Positions 45,182-54,779 of a DNA stretch of 64,000 bases are shown here, in pieces (position 1 is the first letter of the stretch; each line of letters starts with the position of its first letter). The notes below the pieces were generated by a model. The model worked only from the letters and a program-made list of their open reading frames with translations, made no database searches and was not told where the DNA came from. Source of the DNA: Streptomyces sp. CMB-StM0423 (lineage in GTDB: Bacteria > Actinomycetota > Actinomycetes > Streptomycetales > Streptomycetaceae); NCBI RefSeq assembly GCF_002847285.1, contig NZ_CP025407.1:2420501-2484500 (forward strand), in the 5' to 3' direction. The position numbers were made by a program, and so were the translations under genes.

Positions 45182-45261
45182 CCGCCCGCCCCGCAGACCG
45201 AACCCGAGGGGCCCGCCACCGGTGCCGGCCCAGCACGACAGAATCGAGAGGATGATCAGAC

Positions 45262-46425
45262 GTGGTGGACCTCGGCATGCCCAAGGTGCCCCAGCAGGTG
45301 TCTCCCCGGCGCACGAGCCGGCAGCTCAGGCTGGGCCATGACGACCGAGCCGTGCTCGTCGGCGGCGACGCGCCGGTGAGCGTGCAGTCGATGTGCACGA
45401 CCGTGACGGCCGACGTGAACGCGACGCTCCAGCAGATCGCGGAGCTGACGGCGTCGGGTTGCCAGATCGTTCGGGTCGCCGTGCCCTCGGCCGACGACGC
45501 CGACGCGCTGCCGGAGATCGCGCGCAAGTCGCAGATCCCGGTGATCGCCGACATTCACTTCCAGCCGCGGTACGTCTTCGCGGCGATCGACGCGGGCTGC
45601 GCCGCCGTCCGCGTGAACCCGGGCAACATCAAGGCGTTCGACGACAAGGTCGGTGAGATCGCCAAGGCCGCCGCGGACGCCCAGGTGCCGATCCGCATCG
45701 GCGTGAACGCGGGCTCGCTGGACAAGCGGCTGATGGAGAAGTACGGGAGCGCGACGCCGGACGCCCTGGTGGAGTCGGCGCTGTGGGAGTGCTCGCTCTT
45801 CGAGGAGCACGGCTTCCGGGACATCAAGATCTCCGTGAAGCACCACGACCCGGTCGTGATGATCAATGCGTACCGCAAGCTGGCCGCGGCCTGCGACTAC
45901 CCGCTGCACCTCGGCGTGACCGAGGCCGGGCCCGAGTTCCAGGGCACGGTGAAGTCCGCGGTGGCCTTCGGCGCGCTGCTGGCCGAGGGCATCGGCGACA
46001 CGATCCGGGTCTCGCTGTCGGCGCCGCCGGCCGAGGAGGTCAAGGTCGGCGCGGCGATCCTGGAGTCCCTCGGGCTCAAGGAGCGCCGTCTGGAGATCGT
46101 CTCGTGCCCCTCGTGCGGCCGGGCGCAGGTGGACGTCTACAAGCTGGCCAACGAGGTGACCGCCGGCCTCGACGGCATGGAGGTGCCGCTGCGCGTCGCC
46201 GTGATGGGCTGCGTCGTCAACGGTCCCGGCGAGGCCCGCGACGCCGACCTCGGCGTGGCTTCGGGCAACGGCAAGGGGCAGATCTTCGTCAAGGGGAAGG
46301 TCGTCGCCACGGTGCCGGAATCCAAGATTGTCGAAACCCTTATCGACGAAGCCATGCGTATTGCCGAGGAAATGGAAGCGGACGAAGACACGCCTGCCGG
46401 TACGCCTCAGGTCATCACTCCGTGA
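45262..46425 (+). CDS. ispG: 4-hydroxy-3-methylbut-2-enyl diphosphate synthase
   Basis: A 387-residue iron-sulfur enzyme of the MEP pathway making HMBPP, the substrate of the IspH half encoded just upstream. The TIM-barrel part shows [27 protein letters not shown] strand ([13 protein letters not shown]) and [14 protein letters not shown]. The C-terminal cluster-binding part shows [19 protein letters not shown] and [18 protein letters not shown], supplying three Cys and a Glu. Length is normal for actinobacteria. The start is one of two adjacent GTG codons (45262 or 45265). The 80-base gap to the ispH fusion and shared strand imply one operon. Confidence 0.95.
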   Translation: MVDLGMPKVPQQVSPRRTSRQLRLGHDDRAVLVGGDAPVSVQSMCTTVTADVNATLQQIAELTASGCQIVRVAVPSADDADALPEIARKSQIPVIADIHFQPRYVFAAIDAGCAAVRVNPGNIKAFDDKVGEIAKAAADAQVPIRIGVNAGSLDKRLMEKYGSATPDALVESALWECSLFEEHGFRDIKISVKHHDPVVMINAYRKLAAACDYPLHLGVTEAGPEFQGTVKSAVAFGALLAEGIGDTIRVSLSAPPAEEVKVGAAILESLGLKERRLEIVSCPSCGRAQVDVYKLANEVTAGLDGMEVPLRVAVMGCVVNGPGEARDADLGVASGNGKGQIFVKGKVVATVPESKIVETLIDEAMRIAEEMEADEDTPAGTPQVITP

Positions 46426-46463
46426 ACCCTGCGCCCACCCAGTGGAATTGCAATTGAAGAATC

Positions 46464-46507
46464 GCCAAGTGGGCGCCAAGTCACTGTTGTGTTGGCGGCC
46501 AAGTGGG
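46464..46507 (+). promoter_or_regulatory. 11-bp repeats (SARP-type site) before the acyl-CoA synthetase / carboxylase pair
   Basis: Units GCCAAGTGGGC (46464) and GCCAAGTCACT (46475) are adjacent, and a third GCCAAGTGGG begins at 46498, two turns further on. They lie about 60-100 bases before the GTG start at 46567. No standard -35 box is seen; a TAGTCG at about 46529 could be a weak -10. Confidence 0.6.
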
Positions 46508-46566
46508 ATGGCGGATGCTGGGTGGGCGTAGTCGGGTGTTTCGGGGCTGGTTGAGGTGGTGGCCTG

Positions 46567-48117
46567 GTGAGCGGGAGTCCGGTGCACAAGCGTGGTTTGT
46601 ATATAGGTGTTCTCGCGCAGCGTGCTGCTGCGAAGCACGGGTCGGTGCTGCTGACTTTGGATCACGATCTGGATGTGCTGCCCGAGGCGGGACGGCGTAT
46701 CACGGTCAGCGAACTCGCCTACCACGTCTCCGACCTCGCTGCCCGCCTTGCGGCGGCGGGGGTGCGGGCGGGGGAGCATGTGGTCGTCTACAAGCGGCCG
46801 AACTTCGACTCCTGGATCCTGGGCACCGCCGTCGCGCGGCTCGGTGCGATACCGGTGATGCTCTCCCCGGCCCTCGACGCCCCTACGGTCGCGGCGTTGA
46901 TGCAGCGCCTGGGCCGCCCCCGCCTGCTGACCGACGCCGCGAAACACGGCCTCCTCGCGGGCGAGGACCTCGATGAGCTGACCGCTTCGGTGATCACGGT
47001 GGCGGCGCTGGGCGAGTTGGAGGGTTCGCCGGGGGTCGCGGTGGTGTTCACCGGGCTGGACGAGCCGGCGATGATCACGCATACCTCGGGGACGACGGGT
47101 CTGCCGAAGCTGGTGGTCCACACCGCGCGGACGATGCGCACCAGGTTGCGGCCGCAGTTGTTCATGCTCGGGGTGATGCCCCGGCGGGAGACCGCCGCGA
47201 TCAGTATCCCCTTCGTCCACTCCCGCCTGTTCGCCGCGATGGCACTGGTGCTGTTCAAAGGCATGCCGACGCTCCTGGTCAACAACCACGACCCCGAAGC
47301 CGTCGCCACCTTCTTCCTCAAAAACCGCCCCGGCCTCATCGAAGCCCTCCCGAACTCGTTCCTGGCGTGGGAGGGGCTGGTGCACGACCCGCGGCGGCCG
47401 TTCGCGTCGGTGAAGTACTTCTCCTCCACCTTCGACGCCATCCACCCCCGCACCGTCCGCCGCCTGCTGGACGCCTCCCGCCGCCGCTCCCCCCAGTTCT
47501 TCCAGATCTACGGCCAGTCCGAAGTAGGCCCCGCGGTCGGCCGCCCGTACTACCGGCGTCACGCACGTGAGATGGACGGGCGGTGCGTCGGCTTCGCCCT
47601 CCCCGGCAGCGCGAAGGTACGCGTCACCTCGCAGAACGGCCGCCAGGTCACCCCGGACAACCCCGGGTTCATCGAAGTCCGCTGGGACGGCATCGCCAAG
47701 ACCTACCACGGCGAACAGGACCGCTACGACGAGAACGTCCACCAGGGCTGGTGGCGCACCGGCGACATCGGCTACCGCACCCGCGCCGGCTGCCTCCACA
47801 TGCTCGACCGCGAGATCGACACCATCCCCGGCATCGGCTCCAGCCTCGAAATCGAAGACACCGTCCTGGACCGCCTCGACGAACTCGTCGAACTCGCCAT
47901 CGTCCAAGGCCCCGGCAACACACCCGTCCCCATCATCTGCACCCGCAACGACGAACCAGTCGACCCCCACCGCTGGCACCAAGCCACCCGCGACTACCCC
48001 CAACTCACAGACCCCGTCCACATCCCCCTCGCCCAACTCCCACGCACCGCCACCCTCAAAACCCGCCGCGTCGAACTCACCCGCATCCTCCACGACAAAC
48101 TCCAAGAACAACCCTGA
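46567..48117 (+). CDS. AMP-binding acyl-CoA synthetase-like enzyme
   Basis: A 516-residue adenylate-forming enzyme. The phosphate loop THTSGTTGLPKLVVHT, YGQSEVGPAVG, and WWRTGDIGYRTR are the A3, A5 and A7 core motifs, and a terminal Lys in PRTATLKTRR fits A10. It should activate a carboxylic acid as acyl-AMP and then acyl-CoA. Placed directly before a giant acetyl-CoA carboxylase, it could make acetyl-CoA (or another starter acyl-CoA) for malonyl-CoA supply, but its pocket cannot be read here. The 3' third uses unusually many A- and C-ending codons compared with its neighbours. Start GTG 46567 has only a weak GGTGG ribosome site. Confidence 0.8.
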   Translation: MSGSPVHKRGLYIGVLAQRAAAKHGSVLLTLDHDLDVLPEAGRRITVSELAYHVSDLAARLAAAGVRAGEHVVVYKRPNFDSWILGTAVARLGAIPVMLSPALDAPTVAALMQRLGRPRLLTDAAKHGLLAGEDLDELTASVITVAALGELEGSPGVAVVFTGLDEPAMITHTSGTTGLPKLVVHTARTMRTRLRPQLFMLGVMPRRETAAISIPFVHSRLFAAMALVLFKGMPTLLVNNHDPEAVATFFLKNRPGLIEALPNSFLAWEGLVHDPRRPFASVKYFSSTFDAIHPRTVRRLLDASRRRSPQFFQIYGQSEVGPAVGRPYYRRHAREMDGRCVGFALPGSAKVRVTSQNGRQVTPDNPGFIEVRWDGIAKTYHGEQDRYDENVHQGWWRTGDIGYRTRAGCLHMLDREIDTIPGIGSSLEIEDTVLDRLDELVELAIVQGPGNTPVPIICTRNDEPVDPHRWHQATRDYPQLTDPVHIPLAQLPRTATLKTRRVELTRILHDKLQEQP

Positions 48118-48232
48118 ACCACCCCGTGGCCCGGGGCCGGATCCGGCCCCGACCCGACACGCAGCGGGCGCGCCGGGCGGAACAGCCGCCGGCGCGCCCG
48201 CCGACTGTATGTGAACTTGGGAGGTCCGACCG

Positions 48233-51200
48233 GTGTTCAGCCGTGTGGCGATCATCAACCGTGGCGAGGCCGCGATGCGGCTCATCAAGGCCGTAGGCGA
48301 GCTCAACGCCACGGGCGCGCCACGGATCGAGACCGTGGCGTTCTACACCGACGCCGACGCCACGGCCACATTCGTACGCGCGGCAGACCTCGCTTACGAC
48401 CTGGGCAAGGCGGCGGACCGCCCCTATCTCGACCTCGCCGTGCTGGAGCGCGCCCTGGTCGGGTCCGGCGCCGACGCCGCCTGGGTGGGCTGGGGCTTCG
48501 TCGCCGAGGACCCCGCCTTCGCCGAGCTGTGCGGGAAGCTCGGCGTGACCTTCATCGGTCCGGGACCCGAGGCGATGCACAAGCTGGGCGACAAGATCAG
48601 CGCCAAGCTCCTCGCCGAGGAGGTCGGCGTCCCGGTCGCGCCCTGGAGCCGCGGCCCCGTCGGGGATCTGGACACGGCGCTGCGCCAGGCCGAGCGGATC
48701 GGCTATCCGCTGATGCTCAAGGCGACCGCGGGCGGCGGCGGCCGGGGCGTACGCGCCGTACACGAGCCGGACGAGCTGACCGACGCGTTCCAGCGCACCA
48801 GCCAGGAGGCGGAACGTGCCTTCGGCAACGGCGCGTTGTTCCTGGAGCGGCTGCTGGTCGACGCACGGCACGTCGAGGTCCAGGTGATCGCCGACGGCCA
48901 GGGCGGCGTGTGGGCGCTGGGCGTACGGGACTGCTCCGTGCAGCGCCGGAACCAGAAGATCGTCGAGGAGTCGGCCTCGCCGGTGCTGGCGGCCGGGCAG
49001 GTGGCGCGGCTGAAGGAGTCGGCGGAGCGGCTGGCGCTCGCGGTGGGCTACCGCGGCGCGGCCACGGTGGAGTTCCTGTACCAGCCGAAGGACGGCATGT
49101 TCGCCTTCCTGGAGGTCAACACCCGGCTGCAGGTGGAGCATCCGGTCACCGAGGCGACCACCGGCATGGACCTCGTCAAGGCGCAGCTCCACGTGGCCGC
49201 GGGCGGCCGGCTGACCGGCGACCGGCCGGCCGAGCTGGGGCACGCCGTCGAGGCCCGGCTCAACGCCGAGGACCCCGACCGCGACTTCGCGCCCGCCCCG
49301 GGCCGTATCGCGCTGCTCGACCTGCCCGCGGGCCCCGGCATCCGGGTCGACACCGGCGTCAGCCAGGGCGACACCATCCCCGCCGACTTCGACTCGATGA
49401 TCGCCAAGGTCATCGCGTACGGGCGGGACCGCGCGGAGGCGCTGTCCCGGCTGCGGCACGCGATGCGCGAGACCACGGTGCTCATCGAGGGCGGCACCAC
49501 CAACAAGAGCTTCATCCTCGACCTGCTCGACGAGCCCGCGGTGATCGACGCCGGGGCCGACACCGGCTGGATCGACCGGGTACGGGCCGGAGGCGGGCTG
49601 GCGTCGCCGCGGCACTCCGGCGTCGCGCTGGCCGTCGCGGCGATCGAGGCGTACGAGGACGGGAAGCAGGCCGAGTTGCAGCGGCTGCTGGGCACCGCGC
49701 GCGGCGGTCGCCCGCAGGTGCACCACGAGGGCGGCCGGCCGGTCGACCTCACGCTGCGCGGCGCCGGGTACCGGCTCACGGTGGCCGAGACCGGCCCCGG
49801 CCGCTACCGCGTCGGTTTCCGCTCCGGCACGGACACGGACGACGGCACTGTGCGGGCCGTCGACGCCGTGCTGGAGCGGTTCGACGAGCACACCGGGCAG
49901 ATCCGGCTGAACGGCCACCGCTTCCGGCTGGTCACCGGCGCGCACGGGCCGGTCCACCTGGTCGAGGTCGACGGTGTGACGCACCGGATCAGCCGCGACG
50001 AGGGCGGCGTGGTCCGCTCCCCCGCCCCCGCGCTGGTGGTCGCGACGCCGCTCGGCGCCGGGGAGGAGGTCGACGAGGGCGCCCCGGTGCTCGTACTGGA
50101 GAGCATGAAGATGGAGACGGTGCTGCGCGCGCCGTTCCGCGCGGTGCTCAAGGAGTCGCTGGTCGCCGTCGGCAGCCAGGTCGAGACCGGTGCGCCGCTG
50201 CTGCGGCTGGAGCCGCTCGACGACGTCGACGCCGCGCCCGTGGCCGCGGGCGCGGACCTGGACCTGCCCGCGGAGGCCGCCGGGCGGAGCGCGGAGCAGC
50301 GGGCCGGTCGCGGCCTCGCGGACCTGCGCAGCAGGCTCCTGGGCTTCGACGTCGACCCGGCCGGGGCCGACGACGCCCTCGCCGGCTACCTCGCCGTGCG
50401 CGCCGTGCTGCCGGAGCGCCCGCTGGCGGCGGAGGCCGGGCTGCTGGAGGTCTTCGCCGACCTCTCCGAGCTGAGCCGCAACAAGCCGGAGCACGAGGAG
50501 ACCGCGGCCGAGACCTGGGTGCGCAGCCCGCGCGAGTTCTTCCACACGTACCTGCAGAGCCTCGACGCCGAACGCGCCGGGCTCTCCGAGACGTTCCAGA
50601 GCCGGCTGACCCGTGTGCTGGGCCACTACGGCGTCGAGGGTCTCGACCGTACGCCCGCGCTGGAGGAAGCGGTCTTCCGCATCTTCCTCGCCCGGCAGGC
50701 CGCCACCGCGGACGTCGCGGTGATCACCGCGCTGCTGCAGCAGTGGCTCACCGAGGCACCGCCGCCCGACGGGCTGCGCCAGGTCGTGAGCCAGGCCCTG
50801 GAACGCCTGATCCGGGCGACGCAGTTGCGCTTCCCGCTGGTCGGCGGGCTCGCACGGAGCCTGGTGTTCCGCTGGTACGCGCAGCCGCTGCTGCGCCACA
50901 CCCGCGCCACGGTCTACAACCGGATCCGCGACCACCTGCACCACCTCGACGCGCACCCGGACGCGCCCGACCGCGACCGGCGGATCGCCGACATGGTCGC
51001 CAGCCCCGAATCGCTCATCCAACTGCTGGGCGAGCGCATCGCCCGCCCGGACGCCGAGGCGGACCCGCTGCTGGAGGTCCTCGTCCGCCGCGCGTACCGC
51101 GACCACCGGCTGACCGGCGTGCGCTGCGAGACGGTCGCGGGCCGGCCGTTCGTCACCGGCCGCTACGAACTCGACGGCGTCTCGCACCGGCTGCTGGTGA

Positions 51201-53731
51201 CCGTCGCCGACTTCGGCGATCTGGCCGGGGCCGCCGCGACCGTGGCGGAAGTGGCCGCCGCGGAGCCCGACTCGACCGCCGTCGTCGCCGAGTTCTACCT
51301 CACCTGGACCGGCCGGCCCCCGGAGACCGACGACATGGCCGCCGGGCTGCGCGCGGCGCTGTCGGGGGCGCTGCCCGCCAGCCTGCACCGGATCACCACG
51401 ACGGTCGCCGGGCACAACGGCGCGGCGCCGCAGCACTTCACCTTCCTGCCCTCCCCCGAAGGACCGGTGGAGGACACGCTGATGCGCGGCATGCACCCGC
51501 TCATCGGCCAGCGGCTGCTGCTGCGCCGGCTGCGGAACTTCGACCTCACCCGGCTGCCGTCCGTCAACGAGGACGTCTACCTGCTGCGCTGCGTCGCGCC
51601 GAGCAACCCCGCGGACGAGCGGCTGGTCGCCATGGCCCAGGTCCGCGACCTGACCCCGCTGCGGGACGACGAGGGCCGCATCCTCGCGCTGCCCGAGGTC
51701 GAGGCGGCGCTCGGCGCCTGCCTGGACGCGATCCGCAGGGAGCAGGTCAGACGGCCGGGGAGCAGACGCCAGGACACCAACCGCATCTTCATCAACGTCC
51801 GCCCGCCCAGCGACCTGACGCTCGCGGAGCTGAACGACGTGGCCCGCCGCGTCCTGCCGACGACCCGGGGCCTGGGCGTGGAGGAGGTGCTGCTCCTCGG
51901 CTGCCGGCGCGACCGGCGCGGCGGTCTGGTGCCGGCCGCCGTGCGGGTCTCGTACGACGTGGCCGAAGGCGTCCGCCTCAGCGTCACGGAACCGCCCACC
52001 GATCTGCTCCAGCCGCTCGACGACTACGGCCAGAAGGTGCTGCGGGTGCGGCGCCGGGGCACGGTCTACCCGTACGAGCTGTTCGACATGATCGCCGGCG
52101 CCGGCGGCACGTTCACCGAGCACGACCTCGACGACTCCGGCGCGCTGGCCCCTGTACAGCGGGCGAAGGGCCTGAACAAGGCCGGCATCGTGGCCGGCGT
52201 GGCCACCACGCCGACCGAGCGCTACCCGGAGGGCGTCACCCGCGTCGTGCTCCTCGGCGACCCGGTGAAGGCGCTGGGCGCGCTCTCCGAGGCGGAGTGC
52301 GCGCGGGTGGTCGCGGCGCTCGACCTGGCGGAGCGGCTGCGGGTGCCCGTCGAGTGGTACGCGCTGTCCGCGGGTGCCCGGATCGCGATGGACTCGGGCA
52401 CCGAGAACATGGACTGGATCGCCCGCGCGCTGCGCCGCATCGTGCACTTCACGCAGGACGGCGGCGAGGTCAACGTCGTCGTCGCCGGCGTCAACGTCGG
52501 CGCGCAGCCGTACTGGAACGCCGAGGCCACGATGCTGATGCACACCCGGGGCGTGCTCGTGATGACCCCCGACTCGGCGATGGTGCTGACCGGCAAGCGG
52601 TCGCTCGACTTCTCCGGCGGCGTCTCCGCGGAGGACAACTTCGGCATCGGCGGCTACGACCGGGTGATGGGCCCGAACGGGCAGGCGCAGTACTGGGCGC
52701 CGGACCTGAAGGCCGCGCGGGACGTGCTGCTGTCGTACTACGACCACAGCTACGTGCTGCCCGGCGAGGCCGGCCCGCGCCGGGCGCGCACCGCCGACCC
52801 GGTCGACCGGGACGTGAGCGACTTCCCGCACGCCGCCGAGGGCAGCGACTTCACCACGGTCGGGGAGATCTTCTCCCCCGTGACCAACCCGGACCGCAAG
52901 AAGCCGTTCGACATCCGCACGGTGATGCGCGCGGTCACCGACCAGGACCACGCGGTGCTGGAGCGCTGGGCCGACATGGCGGACGCGGAGACCGCGGTGG
53001 TGCAGGACGTGCACCTGGGCGGGCGGCCGGTGTGCCTGGTGGGCATCGAGTCGCGTTCGGTGCAGCGGCGCGGCTTCCCGCCCACCGACGGGCCGGACGC
53101 GTACACCGCGGGCACGCTGTTCCCGCGGTCGTCGAAGAAGGTCGCCCGGGCGGTGAACGCGGCGAGCGGGAACCGGCCGCTGGTGGTGCTGGCGAACCTG
53201 TCCGGGTTCGACGGCTCGCCGGAGTCGATGCGCGAGCTGCAGTTGGAGTACGGGGCCGAGATCGGCCGGGCGATCGTCAACTTCCGCGGCCCGATCGTGT
53301 TCTGCGTGATCTCGCGCTACCACGGCGGCGCGTTCGTGGTGTTCTCCAAGGCGCTGAACCGGGGCATGACGGTGCTGGCGGTGGACGGTTCGTACGCCTC
53401 GGTCCTCGGCGGCGCGCCGGCGGCCGCGGTGGTCTTCGCCGCCGACGTCGACGCCCGTACCGCCGCGGACGCCCGGGTGACCGACCTGGAGACCCGTCTC
53501 TCCGCGGCCTCGGGCAGGGAGCGGGCGCAGCTCGCCGGGCGGCTGGAGAGCGTGTGGGCGGCGGTGCGCGCGGAGAAACTGGGCGAGGTCGCCGCGGAGT
53601 TCGACGGCGTGCACTCGATCCGGCGCGCGCAGCAGGTGGGTTCCGTGGACGCGATCATCCGCCCCGAGGAACTGCGGCCGCAGCTCATCGCGGCCGTGGA
53701 ACGCGGGCTCGCAGAAGGCATGCCAGGGTGA
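48233..53731 (+). CDS. Single-chain multidomain acetyl-CoA carboxylase
   Basis: A 1832-residue enzyme that fuses all carboxylase functions. Biotin carboxylase occupies residues 1 to about 450 (AIINRGEAAMRLIKA, ATP-grasp KATAGGGGRGVRAV, EVNTRLQVEHPVTEATTG). The biotin carrier has ESMKMETV with Lys626. A long central region without known catalytic motifs follows (about 700-1270, SELSRNKPEHEETAAE). Carboxyltransferase fills about 1275-1832 (AGAGGTFTEHD, GVNVGAQPYWNAEATMLMHT, FVVFSKALNRGMTVLAVDGS). The order BC-BCCP-central-CT is like eukaryotic ACC, whereas Streptomyces normally use split AccA2/AccB/AccE subunits. In this cluster it would supply malonyl-CoA to two THN synthases. Confidence 0.9.
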   Translation: MFSRVAIINRGEAAMRLIKAVGELNATGAPRIETVAFYTDADATATFVRAADLAYDLGKAADRPYLDLAVLERALVGSGADAAWVGWGFVAEDPAFAELCGKLGVTFIGPGPEAMHKLGDKISAKLLAEEVGVPVAPWSRGPVGDLDTALRQAERIGYPLMLKATAGGGGRGVRAVHEPDELTDAFQRTSQEAERAFGNGALFLERLLVDARHVEVQVIADGQGGVWALGVRDCSVQRRNQKIVEESASPVLAAGQVARLKESAERLALAVGYRGAATVEFLYQPKDGMFAFLEVNTRLQVEHPVTEATTGMDLVKAQLHVAAGGRLTGDRPAELGHAVEARLNAEDPDRDFAPAPGRIALLDLPAGPGIRVDTGVSQGDTIPADFDSMIAKVIAYGRDRAEALSRLRHAMRETTVLIEGGTTNKSFILDLLDEPAVIDAGADTGWIDRVRAGGGLASPRHSGVALAVAAIEAYEDGKQAELQRLLGTARGGRPQVHHEGGRPVDLTLRGAGYRLTVAETGPGRYRVGFRSGTDTDDGTVRAVDAVLERFDEHTGQIRLNGHRFRLVTGAHGPVHLVEVDGVTHRISRDEGGVVRSPAPALVVATPLGAGEEVDEGAPVLVLESMKMETVLRAPFRAVLKESLVAVGSQVETGAPLLRLEPLDDVDAAPVAAGADLDLPAEAAGRSAEQRAGRGLADLRSRLLGFDVDPAGADDALAGYLAVRAVLPERPLAAEAGLLEVFADLSELSRNKPEHEETAAETWVRSPREFFHTYLQSLDAERAGLSETFQSRLTRVLGHYGVEGLDRTPALEEAVFRIFLARQAATADVAVITALLQQWLTEAPPPDGLRQVVSQALERLIRATQLRFPLVGGLARSLVFRWYAQPLLRHTRATVYNRIRDHLHHLDAHPDAPDRDRRIADMVASPESLIQLLGERIARPDAEADPLLEVLVRRAYRDHRLTGVRCETVAGRPFVTGRYELDGVSHRLLVTVADFGDLAGAAATVAEVAAAEPDSTAVVAEFYLTWTGRPPETDDMAAGLRAALSGALPASLHRITTTVAGHNGAAPQHFTFLPSPEGPVEDTLMRGMHPLIGQRLLLRRLRNFDLTRLPSVNEDVYLLRCVAPSNPADERLVAMAQVRDLTPLRDDEGRILALPEVEAALGACLDAIRREQVRRPGSRRQDTNRIFINVRPPSDLTLAELNDVARRVLPTTRGLGVEEVLLLGCRRDRRGGLVPAAVRVSYDVAEGVRLSVTEPPTDLLQPLDDYGQKVLRVRRRGTVYPYELFDMIAGAGGTFTEHDLDDSGALAPVQRAKGLNKAGIVAGVATTPTERYPEGVTRVVLLGDPVKALGALSEAECARVVAALDLAERLRVPVEWYALSAGARIAMDSGTENMDWIARALRRIVHFTQDGGEVNVVVAGVNVGAQPYWNAEATMLMHTRGVLVMTPDSAMVLTGKRSLDFSGGVSAEDNFGIGGYDRVMGPNGQAQYWAPDLKAARDVLLSYYDHSYVLPGEAGPRRARTADPVDRDVSDFPHAAEGSDFTTVGEIFSPVTNPDRKKPFDIRTVMRAVTDQDHAVLERWADMADAETAVVQDVHLGGRPVCLVGIESRSVQRRGFPPTDGPDAYTAGTLFPRSSKKVARAVNAASGNRPLVVLANLSGFDGSPESMRELQLEYGAEIGRAIVNFRGPIVFCVISRYHGGAFVVFSKALNRGMTVLAVDGSYASVLGGAPAAAVVFAADVDARTAADARVTDLETRLSAASGRERAQLAGRLESVWAAVRAEKLGEVAAEFDGVHSIRRAQQVGSVDAIIRPEELRPQLIAAVERGLAEGMPG

Positions 53732-54116
53732 GTTGCCAAGACGATTCACTCCCGTTTGTCAAAATTCCGCGGGCATCAGGAATCGGATATTCGTTCGCCC
53801 GTTTCGGGACGTCAACCACCGGCACATCCGGTGTTTTACCGATATCGGCAACCGGATCGCGCCGCCCGAACATCATCTTCCGGAAGATGCCGTAGCGAGG
53901 GACGGACGCCCTGGTGGGAGCCGTTTGCCGGACGAACCCCGCGCCCATGCCGGGAGCCGGGAAGCCCACCAAACTGACAGGATCTAGCTACGAACCAGAC
54001 CTTCCCTTGACGTGAATCAGTCGTCTTGCAGACTGTTTTTCGCACGGCGGGTTCGCGACCCCCAAGCCGTCCGAGGGTGACACCGCCGGCGCTCCGCGAA
54101 TACTCACGGAGGGGAA
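53732..54116. other. 385-base intergenic region after the carboxylase
   Basis: No convincing gene. It contains a perfect 16-bp palindrome CATCTTCCGGAAGATG (53874-53889), a TTGACG at 54007-54012, and a small hairpin CAGTC/GACTG (54018-54035) followed by TTTTT that looks like a weak rho-independent terminator. Base composition is less G/C-rich than in neighbouring genes. A minus-strand frame across 53685-53972 looks unlike a protein and is not called. Confidence 0.45.
54018..54040 (+). terminator. Weak rho-independent terminator
   Basis: Stem CAGTC (54018-54022) and GACTG (54031-54035) with an 8-base loop, directly followed by five T residues. The short stem makes this tentative. Confidence 0.35.
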
Positions 54117-54779
54117 ATGTTCACAAGGCACGAACCATGTCGAGTCCCGTCCTGCAGAAGTGCGCTCAACGGAAGCTCCGCGAAAAACAGCGGAAGGACC
54201 GGTGACGGAAAAAGCCTCTGCACATCCTGCCGGGGCCGGCTGGAGAGCAATCTGCTCAACCTTCCCGCACTGTATTCCGACTGCACCGGAAGTCCGCGTC
54301 CCGAAATGGTCCGGGTCATCCGGAAGGTCGCCAGGAAGAGTTCCGCGACCGGCACGATGAATCCCGCCGCCGCCGAGGTGCGCGCCGCCATTCGTACGGT
54401 ATTGGCGTCCTGGTCGGGACTCGTCGCCGAGGAGCGCCGGCTGAACTCCCCGGCCAGAGACGTCCCGGCGCTCGCGCGCTTCCTGTGCCGGCATGTCGAG
54501 TGGCTCGCCCACCACCCGGCGGCGGGCGACATCGCGGAGGAGATCCAGGAACTCTCCCGGAGAGCGCGCAAGGTCGCCGACCCCGGCAGCCTGCGGCGCG
54601 TCCACCTGGGCGACTGTCCCGACGTCGGCTGCGAGGGCACCCTCGTCGCCCTGATCCGCACCCATGGCGACACGATGCCCTCCGAGATCGTCTGTACGGC
54701 TTCCGCCGCCCACACCTGGCCGGTCACCTGGTGGAGCAGACTCGCCCGCCGGATGCGCACGCAAAGAGAGGTCGGATGA
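54117..54779 (+). CDS. Cys-rich (zinc-finger-like) actinobacterial protein of unknown function
   Basis: A 220-residue protein. The N-terminus carries spaced Cys pairs that could bind zinc: CRVPSC near residue 8-13 and CTSCRGRLESNLLNLP near 36-40. Residues 85-160 are helical. A second Cys pair occurs in LGDCPDVGCEGTL. The C-terminus is basic and Trp-rich (WPVTWWSRLARRMR). The layout C-x4-C ... C-x2-C resembles small actinobacterial proteins found beside HTH excisionase-like partners in clusters and mobile elements, but I cannot assign a function. It is coupled to the HTH gene by an ATGA overlap. GGAGGGG precedes the ATG. Confidence 0.7.
   Translation: MFTRHEPCRVPSCRSALNGSSAKNSGRTGDGKSLCTSCRGRLESNLLNLPALYSDCTGSPRPEMVRVIRKVARKSSATGTMNPAAAEVRAAIRTVLASWSGLVAEERRLNSPARDVPALARFLCRHVEWLAHHPAAGDIAEEIQELSRRARKVADPGSLRRVHLGDCPDVGCEGTLVALIRTHGDTMPSEIVCTASAAHTWPVTWWSRLARRMRTQREVG

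Noticed and set aside
48077..53749. A 1890-residue open frame antisense to the carboxylase
   Set aside because: It mirrors the high-GC carboxylase gene, is Arg/Gly/Ala/His-rich without domains, and the opposite strand has a complete enzyme with conserved motifs. It is a GC-bias artefact.
48211..53895. A second long frame on the same strand as the carboxylase
   Set aside because: Arg-rich, repeat-like translation with no motif; it is the shifted frame of the real gene.
53685..53972. A minus-strand frame in the gap after the carboxylase
   Set aside because: No ribosome site, no domain, overlaps the end of the carboxylase and contains palindromic non-coding signals.
54018..54040. Reading the TTGACG at 54007 as a confident promoter for the Cys-rich gene
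   Set aside because: No TANNNT box follows at 16-19 bases; the following hairpin plus T-run fits a terminator better.
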